Shown: positions 11,180-20,839 of the stretch, in pieces | Layout of the letters: every line of letters starts with the position of its first letter | Numbering within the stretch: position 1 is the first letter of the stretch | Assembly: GCA_015499995.1 (NCBI GenBank) | Contig: JADNRV010000037.1 | Coordinates: 248,001 to 312,000, forward strand | Direction of reading: 5' to 3' | Length of the DNA: 64,000 bases | Origin: Flammula alnicola | Lineage: Eukaryota; Basidiomycota; Agaricomycetes; Agaricales; Strophariaceae | Notes under the pieces: model-generated | Told to the model about the DNA's origin: nothing | What the model saw: the letters and a program-made list of their open reading frames with translations, nothing else | Database searches by the model: none | Translations under genes and position numbers: made by a program

Positions 11180-13734
11180 TTATGCAGGTCGCCATCCAGC
11201 TTTCTGCCAGATGCGCATTGAACTATGATCTGTTGCTGTATGCGGGGTATCTCTAACGAGAGAAGAGACAAAGTGCAGATCAGAGCCTCCAAGCGTTGCC
11301 CCTGCTTGCACTAGCAGGTCCACAACATCTTCATGATTTTGTCTGGCAGCCTGGCGGAGTTGGACATTAGTGCGATAGAACGCGAATAGAGTTGTACCAA
11401 CTCGCCAAGTAAAGCGCGGTATGACCGAGCATGTCTCTGAGATGGACAAGAGCGCCAGAACGAAGGAGCAGCTCGACTGATTTGGTATTTCCGTTGAGGG
11501 CAGCCACATGCAGAGGAGACCTGCCTGAACCTGCCTCTAGGCAGTTGACGATTCCACCGGGTATCATACCAAACTTGAGTATCTCTGAAGCATCATCGAC
11601 ATCCACGGGCTTCAAGCAATACTTGAGGCTCTCAAGATCGTCTCTGGCTGCCGCGAGGTGCACAAGGAAAGGAAATAGAACCGCTTCTGTGGTGGCAGCT
11701 TCAGCTGCTGTCCATGACCACGGTGCAGCAGCATCAAGTGCAGTTGACTGCATCCCGTCTGGCGACGTTTTCATTATTAATATCGGAACGACCGAAGGCG
11801 GACGGGTTAGCCGAACAAATTGAGACAGGAGCTGCTGGATATTTTCCATATTTTGGTCGATTGAAGGTTGTTGAACGACTACCCCGGATTCACGAGTGAG
11901 TTCTCCGCGAAGAGGCTTTCCAATGAGGTCGCGGACTTCCTTGAGCGAAAGTTCAGGTTTGGATAAAAGGTAGCTAAGTTTAGCGAGAGCACACTAGACC
12001 AAGATCAAACCCTTGTTATCTCTGCATCAACAAGGAGAAATTGCATGCGTACCTCTGGGGTCATGTCGCTTCCGGGTACAACGCCTGCTTGCAATAAGGT
12101 TCGTCCAGTTTCATAGGCATCAGAAACGGACCCCTTTGCACATTGCGAAATGGCTACAACGACGACACCGCGGTCACAGGCATCTTTCAAGGCTTCCATC
12201 ACATCTGAGCGCTGAGGAGCATTGCCGGCACCAAAGGTTTCCAGAACAACCCCTCGAATTGGAGGCATGCAGAAAGCCTTATTGTCGCACCCGAAATGCC
12301 AGGAAACAGACGCAGAGTAGCTTGGATATAAATAAAACATGAATACAAACTAGGTCTCTTGGCCGATGGTTGCGTACCGACATGAGGGCTCATCACTGTG
12401 AAAGCGTAAATCAGAAAAAGATGGGAAGCAATAGCTGAGATACCTACTTTTATGCGCTTGAATTTTCGGAGACCAGTTTGTCGTATGACGTTGTTCCAAT
12501 TTACGATAATGTCTATTCCCACTGTACGGTCATCAGTTGTAATGGCACTTTCGAACTCATGACAATCTCATACCGTTCACTAGAGGGGGAAAGTTGGGAC
12601 TGTTGAAGGCACTTAGGTCGTAGGAGGACATTTTTGTAACGCGGTTTCCTCTAAACAAGGTATGATTGAAATATAAACAACATTCTGAAGATTGAAGCAA
12701 GCAATATGAGATATCTTTATAAGAAAACGACAAAGGAGTCACACAGGAGACATACCGGGTATGATGTAATGTCCAGCAATCGTTAGAGCACCCATTAGAT
12801 TGTCAACAGCGTCATTTCGAAGTTGAGATAAAGGAATTTGAGCCCCAGTCAATATCTTGAACGACGTCATTAGTACATGCGCGAACACGCATAATTTTCG
12901 TGTGTGATTTACCACTGTCTTTCCTAAATCTTCCAGGAGGAAGCTGAGAGCGCTCGAGGTATATGCCATGGTATCTGTGCCATGTAAGACGACAAATGCG
13001 TCGAAGGTGTAGTTGAGTTCTATTTCCGTCGCTATCCGGATCCAATCTTTTCGTCGAAAGCATCAGGATGAGTCATTCAAGGTAATTCAGAAAATACCTT
13101 CAATGTCCATATTGCTGCTATCAAGCAGAGGATTCCACTAAAGACTTTGGAGATAAGATTCAAGAAAGATCAACATCAACGTGGAGAGGGGACTCACTTC
13201 CAGTATGGCGTACCGGATCGACTTGCTTGTATTCCCGCCTGGAACTTTACTCCGAGGGGTAACAAGAGTTGGCAAGTGAGCCTCGTAAACATTTTCCGAG
13301 ACGCGTACGCATACAGGCTGGTCCCTCAAGAGATGATAGTTTGGACTGGGACTGAGTGTTGTTGCATGGCCAATTGGACGAGACGATCGCACAAGTAGTG
13401 TACGCCCTTGCGGGTCCTCTAGTGTGATGTTGGCAGCATCTCCGATGAGCTGCGGACTTGACCTCCCGCTCCATTCCCTGAATCCCTGCACTGATCCAGC
13501 GTTGGAAAATAAGGAATCCTGGTGGGGATCGTGGAACCGGTTTTGGCTTCGCAGGGTTTCCGTTAGGAAATAGGGCTCCGGTACGTAGCCTTGTTGACCC
13601 ACGAGCATTCCAATCGTCCCACCTAGGTTGTTCACCGTTCAGAACGTGCTCGTAGCCGCTCACGCGACTAGTCAGGGCCCACCTGTATAAATGACGAGGA
13701 CACGCGATTCATCGGCTGTGTGAGGGGGCTCCAT
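11180..13734 (-). CDS. Type I L-asparaginase with C-terminal ankyrin repeats
   Basis: This enzyme hydrolyses L-asparagine to aspartate and ammonia. The first motif spans an intron (13623-13682): VLVIYTG joins GTIGML, giving the catalytic GGTIGM loop. The second catalytic motif VLHGTDTMAYT is at about 12960-13010. The family core continues (TGAQIPLSQLRNDAVDNL, NHTLFRGNRVTKMSS, VVLETFGAGNAP). After about 370 residues comes a C-terminal region with ankyrin repeats (SPLHVAALNGNTKSVELLL, GHTALYLAS, HEDVVDLLVQAGA), as in the animal ASPG and fungal cytosolic AnsA-type enzymes. The start at 13734 (MEPPHTADESRVLV) has no signal peptide, so it is probably cytosolic. It has about eight short introns and is convergent with CSM1, 200 bp apart. 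Confidence 0.9.
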
Positions 13735-14688
13735 AATATTGTCCGATATTGAGGCGAGACCAACAGGTGAGTACTTATATGCGCTGGCCGCACAAGAACG
13801 CGTTCGGTGAACTGAATCTGACGGTATATAGAGTATACTACCGGGTCCACCTTGGCTCTGGGCACCCCGCCGGTTACCCCCCGTTCGAGGGTCGGGCACG
13901 TACCCAGTTGAATACACGATCCACCAGTGAAGTCCGGTTTCTCAACCCCCGGTCGGGCCTTTAGCCGTGCATGGCCCCAATCGGGGATTTTTCCATAATG
14001 ATGGCCCCGGTCTCACAATTTACGGGCCACAAGCCTACAAAGCTTGAGTTTTTATTATAGAAAAAATGGTAGACAACATTAAGATCTTAATTTCTATGTG
14101 TTTCTTAATACCTACGTCAATAGCTAGTGTGTTCACGGCACCCAGGACCAACCCAGGACATCGTTAGGGAAAGACGGCCCGACATTTCAGACTCCGCTTG
14201 ACCACATCAACTGTTACCTAACACGGTTAATCTCTGTTCTCGACGCCCATCTCCGCTCATCGCGCCACCCGCTCCCCAAAAAAACTAATGCACGAAGGTA
14301 AGTATGTAATATTCAACATATCTAATACATTTTTACTAACATGTAATGACTTTTTACATAGGCATTCCCTACTCAAAACACAGGAACCGCGGCCGTGTGT
14401 CCCTCCCCTCGAATGAGGGATGTGGGCCGGCTATTTTTGAGGCATGGATGAAGGAGAGGGGTGGGAGAAGCACAGGGGGACCCGTGAAGTGGGAGGCCCG
14501 TGCAGTTATGAGTCGTGTTGCCAACGACGATGCTAACTCCACCCGATTCACGCAGGTCCCAGACCTTGTCCCTCTCCGTTGTGTTTCGCCTCGCTACGCA
14601 CACCCAAAGAACCCTCGCCACCCCAAGAACCCTCGCAATCAACGACCGCAAGTGCAGACCCTTGCTACCACCTACCAGTCACCATGAC
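13735..14688. other. Intergenic, asparaginase upstream region
   Basis: Upstream of the asparaginase start, with a GC-rich, C-rich stretch at 13860-14030. A small spliced plus-strand reading frame is possible (ATG at 14291, intron with GTAAGT to ACATAG, open to 14687; peptide MHEGIPYSKHRNRG onward). It matches no family I know, so I do not call it a gene. Confidence 0.3.
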
Positions 14689-14763
14689 GTGGCTATGGAG
14701 GGCGAGACGAGATGTGGCTACGGAGGGCGAGACGAGATATGGCTAAGGAAGGTGAGATGAGAC
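14689..14763. repeat. Tandem repeat, three 25-bp units
   Basis: Three copies of a 25-bp unit (14689-14713, 14714-14738, 14739-14763). Each starts with (G/A)TGGCTA, followed by a GGAGGGCGAGACGAGAT-like body. The last copy has diverged and its final nine bases form the outer arm of the adjacent palindrome. Confidence 0.85.
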
Positions 14764-14820
14764 AAGTAACGAGGGAAGGACGTATGTCCTTCCCTCGTTA
14801 CTATGTTGCTCGTCTCATCT
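14755..14820. repeat. Long perfect palindrome (hairpin)
   Basis: Perfect 17-nt arms (14765-14781 and 14786-14802, AGTAACGAGGGAAGGAC and its complement) flank a 4-nt loop. An outer 9-nt pair AGATGAGAC/GTCTCATCT lies at 14755-14763 and 14812-14820. Such a structure could extrude as a cruciform or be an end of a mobile element. Confidence 0.9.
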
Positions 14821-14845
14821 TACCCTCGTTGCATGTATCAGAGAG

Positions 14846-14875
14846 CACACGACAAGGCGAGCGCCTTGTCGTGTG
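14846..14875. repeat. Second perfect palindrome
   Basis: Arms of 14 nt (CACACGACAAGGCG and its complement) are separated by two bases. It lies only 25 bp after the first palindrome. Confidence 0.9.
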
Positions 14876-15329
14876 TTCTTTCATTGTCTTTCATTGTCTA
14901 CTTCAGGACAGCAGCGAGGACAGAGAATGAACGTCAGTCGTCAGTGGTCATCTCTCTCTGTTTCTTCGCTGCTTGCCCAAGCACCTGTGTAGAATCATGA
15001 CCTCATTCCTGGCATAGATAATTGATATTTTATTATTTTATTCTCTGTGTACTATTACCTGCAGTGTAATCACCTGAACCCAAGCCTTTTTCCACGTGAA
15101 GGCTTTAATTAAAGCTTTAAAATAAATATTCCACAGGTAGATACAAATACTGGATAGAAAATAAGGCAAGAAGAAGGACACTGAAGAGAAAAGGACTACG
15201 AGCAGGGCGGGGTGCCCAGAGCGTGACGCGCGAGTGACAGACGCGTAACCGCCGCGCCAAAAACGCGGGTGTCCAGGAGTCACGTGATGTAACCGACGTC
15301 ACCCGGGGCACGCGGCCACCTGAGATACA
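14876..15329. other. Intergenic, no gene seen
   Basis: AT-rich then GC-rich sequence between the palindromes and the first Helitron-like element. No coding frame has support. The GC-rich CACGTGA/ACGTCACC part (15280-15310) directly precedes the Helitron end. Confidence 0.4.
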
Positions 15330-15477
15330 TCTATACTATAAATCGAAGAGGGTCTTTCCCACGTGACAGACAAAGATGTGTCACAATTGGTCACAGACAA
15401 ACAAGTCACCGTCTCACACGTCTCTGCCGACATCTAGGCTAACGGCACGCCCGTGCGAAGCACGGGTCACGCGCTCG
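15330..15477 (+). mobile_element. Mini-Helitron-like element (148 bp)
   Basis: The left end reads TCTATACTATAAATCG after an A, as fungal Helitrons do. The right end has a 7-bp GC hairpin (15450-15466, CCCGTGC-GAA-GCACGGG) followed 11 nt later by CTCG and a host T. The standard terminus is CTRR, so CTCG is a deviation, but the hairpin-to-end spacing equals that of the neighbouring element. It is far too short to encode RepHel, so non-autonomous. Confidence 0.6.
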
Positions 15478-15481
15478 TTTA

Positions 15482-16177
15482 TCTATATTATAAAAGCAGG
15501 GCGGTTCCCACGGGCGTGCACGGGACACAAATGCGCGAAACGGGACACAAATGCGCGAATGTCAAGGTGTATAATCGTCAACGAGTCTGATGTCTCGACT
15601 CACCGCGCACTGGCCGAGCTCTAGACAATTGCCATATAAGGATATCTGTATGTAGATTGAATATTTTCTTCTCTCTCTTTTGCTTGCTTGATTTCTTAAT
15701 GCATACATACATCTTAGCTACTAAAGGCATGTTGTATCTCATGAGAATTCTATGAGCCTCTAATTCTACAAGCCTTCTATTCTACAAAGTTCTAACTTCT
15801 AATTCTACAAAGCTCTAATTCTACAAGCCTCTAATTCTATGAGCTACTAATTCTATAATCTGCCTATTCTACAAGCCTCTTATTATATGAGCTTATTATT
15901 CTATGAGGCTCTAATTCTACAAGCTGCTTATTCTATGGGGCTCTTACTCTATGGGGGCCCAGGGCTCTTACTCTGAGACTCTAATTCTATGGGCTTCTAA
16001 TTCAATATTTAATGGTCAAGTCAGAAGGATATTGCATGGGATGAGGTGGCAACATGATACAGTCTGTCTAATTGAGTGTTTATGGGAGACAAACTAGAGA
16101 GTCGAGACAAATACTATAATATTTATTGGCTCAGGGGCACGGGGCACGCCCCGGGCAAAGCCCGGGTCAAATGCTAG
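15482..16177 (+). mobile_element. Non-autonomous Helitron (696 bp)
   Basis: It starts TCTATATTATAAAAG after A (15481). It ends with a GC hairpin (16150-16166, CCCGGGC-AAA-GCCCGGG), then TCAAATGCTAG, then T (16178). The TC 5' end, hairpin and CTAG 3' end, and A/T insertion site are the Helitron hallmarks. There is no target duplication, as expected. It encodes no RepHel and carries a degenerate tandem repeat. It lies four bases from the preceding element in the same orientation. Confidence 0.8.
15735..16010. repeat. Degenerate tandem repeat inside the Helitron
   Basis: About 15 imperfect copies of a 16-19 bp unit resembling CTCTAATTCTACAAGC, with variants ending in TATGAG or TATGGG. The unit length drifts and the copies become more G-rich towards the right. 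No protein frame is kept. Confidence 0.8.
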
Positions 16178-16313
16178 TAGTCATTTATTTCTGCGATCGA
16201 ATCGCTGATCGACAATGAATGATCACGTGTTTCGATAAGATATTGACAATTTACCTGAAGTTGCGAGTCATAAACATAACCCCTCCCACTTCATCGTTCT
16301 CCCCACAATACTC

Positions 16314-19020
16314 ATGGAAGTCCTCAAGAAAGTATTCGAAAAAAAGAGTGCAGATGTATGTTCCACTCATCCTTGTTGTGATAAAATATGACATTGTTTC
16401 AGGGCGCAGCCGCTTTGGTGACTTTCGTCACTGCTGGATATCCTCGAGAGGAAGATACTGTCCCCATAATGCTGGCAATGGAAGCCGGTGGTGCAGACAT
16501 TATTGAACTCGGAGTACCATTCTCCGATCCCATTGCGGATGGTCCCGTTATTCAGGAAACGAATACTGTACGTCCTCAGGCAGCCAAACTGCAAATTCCC
16601 ATATTCATTTCAATATGTGGTAGATCGCGCTCAAAAACGATATCGACTACGTTAAAGTACTTGGGCAACTGAGAGAGGCCCGCCATCAAGGACTTAAGGC
16701 TCCTGTCTTGCTCATGGGTACTGCCTTCAAAGTATTTACTTGTTGGATTTATGCTGACCTCCTTGTGAAGGCTACTACAACCCCCTCTTGGCCTACGGAG
16801 AAGACAAAGCAATCCAAGATGCTGCAGAAGCTGGTGCGAATGGATTCATCATGGTGGATCTTCCACCTGAGGAGGCCATTACCTTCCGGGAGAAATGTAC
16901 GAAAGCAAAGTGCGCCACACATATCTTCTACTTCAGTCTTCAAGCTAACCCCCCCCAAAGCCTGTCTTATGTTCCTTTAATTGCACCTTCGACGACTCTT
17001 TCTCGGATTGAATTCCTCGCATCTATTGCTGATACTTTTATTTATGTTGTTTCAAAAGTGCGTTTCCATCCAATATCTTACGCTGCTTATTTAAATCTAT
17101 CTATAGATGGGCACCACAGGATCGTCAGAAAAGAGTCAGATGAACAATGCTCTTCCCGATATCATTGCCCGCATCCGCGAATACGCCACTGTACCACTTG
17201 CCGTCGGGTTCGGAGTTGCAACTCGAGCTCACTTCGACACCGTTGTTGATGCTGGTGCCGACGGAGTGGTCATCGGCAGCCGGCTTGTAAACATCATCAA
17301 AAATGCTCCTCAAGGTGAAGCCGCGAAACACGTCGAAGCTTACTGCCGCGAAATTAGCAGAAAGGGTGAACCCGTCCGCATTCGCTCACCACCCGCGCCG
17401 CGTCTTTCCACTCCCGAACTTAACGCAAGCAAAGATGCACCTCCTACCGTTCATACTGCTTCTTCGGACTCTACTATTCTTCCTGCTCGTTTTGGACAGT
17501 TCGGAGGACAATACGTTCCTGAAGCGCTCGTCGACTGTCTGGCCGAACTCGAGGAAGCGCATAAGTCTGCTATGGCTGATCCAGAGTTCCATAAGGAACT
17601 TCAATCTCATTTCGGATATATGAATCGTCCATCGCAGATTTATCTCTCGGAGAATCTGACCAAGGACGCAGGAGGAGCGAATATTTGGCTGAAACGCGAA
17701 GATTTGTATGTTGTAGAATTTCGTTGACATCATTTTTCTGTGCTTAAACAGCAAACAGGAATCATACCGGTTCACATAAAATTAATAACGCCATGGGACA
17801 GGTAAGTATATACATTCCATCTTATTGTTATTCTCATAATTATATCACGACAGATCCTCCTCGCGCGCAGGCTAGGCAAGAAAAGGATTATCGCCGAAAC
17901 AGGCGCTGGGCAACATGGTGTGGCTACAGCGACTGTTTGCGCAAAGTTCGGGATGGAATGTGTCATTTACATGGGTTCCGAAGACGTCCGGCGACAAGCC
18001 CTCAACGTTTTCAGGATCGAAATGTTGGGTGCCAAGGTACATTGATTTCCGCTTTTCTGAACGGATGCATATTGAGAACCTGTTGTGTATTTAGGTCATC
18101 CCAGTCAACTCTGGCTCTTGTACACTAAAGGATGCCGTGAACGAAGCATTCCGGGACTGGGTAACCAACCTGTCGACTACCCATTATCTTGTCGGATCCG
18201 TTATCGGTCCTCACCCATTCCCAACTATTGTCCGTGATTTCCAGAAAGTAATTGGCGAAGAGATCAAAGCCCAGATGAAAGCCGCGCGTGGAAAACTTCC
18301 TGATGTCGTCGTGGCCTGCGTCGGTGGTGGAAGCAATGCCATCGGCACCTTCTACGACTTCATCGAAGATAAGAGTGTGCGACTTGTTGGTGTGGAGGCC
18401 GGAGGAGAAGGTAAATTGCATTGTACTTTTGTTAGTTGATGTGTTGATGCTTATTACGTCGTAGGAACTGATGGCGACCGACACAGCGCCACACTCTCAA
18501 TGGGGCAACCAGGAGTACTTCACGGCGTCAGGACATACATTCTCCAGGACAAGGCTGGTCAGATTGTCGAAACACACTCGATCAGTGCTGGGTTGGACTA
18601 CCCCGGTGTTGGACCCGAACACGCTTGGTTGAAGGACAGTGGCCGGGCCGAATATGTTGTAGCGACAGATGAAGAAGCCCTTAGAGGCTTCAGAATGTTG
18701 ACCCAACGCGAGGGAATTATTCCAGGTGGGTCGTTTAATTTTGATTCTTAATGTTAGCATACTGACTTCACTGGCGCCTAGCTTTGGAATCGTCCCATGC
18801 GATCTGGCAAGCTGTAAAGATCGCAAAAACGCTACCGAAAGACCAGGATCTGGTTGTGGTACGTTGTTCAGATCTTTCGTTGTCTTCGAAATAAAAATAA
18901 CGATCTTGATTACAGTGCTTGTCCGGACGCGGTGACAAAGATGTAGAGCAAATTTCTCAATTGTTGCCCAAGTGGGCGGACATTCTTGACTGGCATGTGT
19001 CTCCTCACGCTGGCACTTGA
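16314..19020 (+). CDS. TRP5: Bifunctional tryptophan synthase (alpha-beta fusion)
   Basis: This enzyme catalyses the last two steps of tryptophan synthesis: the alpha part cleaves indole-3-glycerol phosphate and the beta part joins indole to serine using PLP. The start at 16314 gives [14 protein letters not shown]; the stop is TGA 19018-19020. The alpha domain shows the catalytic Glu and Asp in [10 protein letters not shown] and [11 protein letters not shown], plus [10 protein letters not shown] and MGTTGSS. A Pro/Ser-rich linker of about 50 residues (17375-17490) joins it to the beta domain ([14 protein letters not shown]). The PLP lysine is in [14 protein letters not shown], and the phosphate loop is [10 protein letters not shown]. 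It has about ten introns with no frame break. The alpha-beta order is the fungal arrangement. Confidence 0.96.
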
Positions 19021-19254
19021 ACCGATCTTGTAGAAAGAACGTGATGATACCAGATAGACCAATAACTAGTAGTAAAACCAAATTATTTGCTTGGCGGCCG
19101 AGTGCAACCCTGATTTCCTAAATTGGATTGCGATCATTGATCGAGACAGTAATTTATTATGACTCGGTCTTGCACAAGCCCGCCACAATCACCTTTACAT
19201 CTATCACAAGTCCCTCTAACATCTATAATCAAGACGACCTTGAAAACGTAACAC

Positions 19255-20703
19255 ATGGTATCAGAACCTCGCAGTTCTGCGGCTAGCCGCTCTGTGGAAG
19301 TCCTCGCATCGAAGCTGAGGCGGCGGTCAGTACTCGTCTTTGGGCTTGGAGCAAGGGTCTTGTTCCTTAAATGCCTCAATTACTAGGCAGGTCGTCGGCT
19401 CAAGAACTGCTGCACTTGAAACTCTGCTCGTCCTCCGTCAAGTTATCTCGAAGGCCCGGTTCTCAAATCTAGAACAGTTGGTGGCGATCATCCGGGATGC
19501 TGGACGGAGACTAGTGGCTGCACAACCGAAAGGTCTGTCGTCTGACTTGCCCTAGCTTTACAATCGGAAAGCGAACAGCTGACCGCAAATGTACTTTAAA
19601 GAGCATTCCGTCGGTAATACTGTGCGAAAGGTTCTTCATCACATACGCGAAGAATTTCATGCAGCCACGCGAGGATCGGTAGTGGCGAAACCCGCCTCTT
19701 TCTCAATATCCAAGTTTGTGTTGCAAGGGCAGCCGAGAAAACAAGCGGTCGTTCCAAAATCTGAAAGTAGAGGAACCCTCAGAGAGAACGATCCTGATGA
19801 TCCGGACTCCTTTGCCAGAGGATTAAAACCTGTCCTCATGGAAGCTATCCAGGACGTTTTAGATGAACTCGAGACGGTATACGACAATATCTCGAAGAAC
19901 GCCAAAGACCACATCCACTCAGAGTAAGACTCACGAAAGCATCACCGTCTCAATTCTGACCTTTGACCGCAGTGAAATTATTTTGACACTTGGAATGTCG
20001 AAAACGGTGGAACAATTCCTAAAGTCAGCAGCCCATGCACGCAATTACTCTGTTATAGTCGCTGAGACAGCTCCGTCGTTCGTCCAACCTTCTCCGTCAT
20101 ACTTTGACCACGCTCAATCGAGTTGCAGATACGATGGTCGAGAAATGGCAAAATCATTATCCTCAGCAGGGATATCCACATTCCTCGTCCCGGATTCCTC
20201 GATATTCGCACTAATGTCTCGCGTCAATAAGGTGATCCTCGGTGCCCATGTAATCCTCGCAAATGGTGGGATGTTCGCGATCAGTGGCTCGTTAATGGTC
20301 GCTACAGCAGCAAAAGCCCACAGCACACCCGTTGTAGTGTGCGCAGGTCAATTTAAACTGACACCACTGTGGAATTTATATCACGAATATGGGGCCCATG
20401 ACTTTGGAAATCCGAGTGATGTACTGGGATTCGAGAATGGGGACTTAGTGGATAAGGTTGATGTTGTGAACCCCTACTACGATTATGTGCAACCAGAGCT
20501 GGTCGTTGCTTACATCACTAACGAGTGAGTTCTTTCTGGATCTTTGGCTTGAGTGTATCTTGATTTCTGTGCCAGCGGCGATCATCCACCATCGTCAATA
20601 TACCGGTATGTTCCCAAGTTTGATCGGGTTCTTGATCTCGCTCATTTCTTGGTCATTCAGGCTCTTGAAGGAGACGTATGACGACGAAGATAACGAACTC
20701 TGA
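19255..20703 (+). CDS. GCD7: Translation initiation factor eIF2B subunit beta
   Basis: Regulatory subunit of the eIF2B guanine-nucleotide exchange complex in the cytosol, a target of general amino-acid control. The start at 19255 gives MVSEPRSSAASRSVEVLA; exons join in phase. The C-terminal Rossmann-like domain is conserved (RVNKVILGAHVILANGGMFA, STPVVVCAGQFKL, VNPYYDYVQPELVVAYI, SSIYRLLKETY). A 51-nt intron (20078-20128) has a length divisible by three and no stop, so it would pass as coding. Removing it joins AETAPS to YDGREMAK, which fits the family better. The stop TGA is at 20701-20703. Tail-to-tail with GUF1. Confidence 0.93.
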
Positions 20704-20839
20704 AATAAAAAATTGTAAAAATAGATATATCATGCAGGATTTTTTGCCATTAGATTTGTACTCTCCAAGTATTATAATAGCATATAATGTGTCCTGTCCT
20801 GCATCAAGCCCCCTCCACGAAGCTCTAGGTGGCGCAGCT

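Noticed and set aside
14291..14687. Two-exon plus reading frame starting MHEG.
   Set aside because: Good-looking splice sites, but no family, and it runs into the 25-bp tandem repeat; support is too weak for a gene call.
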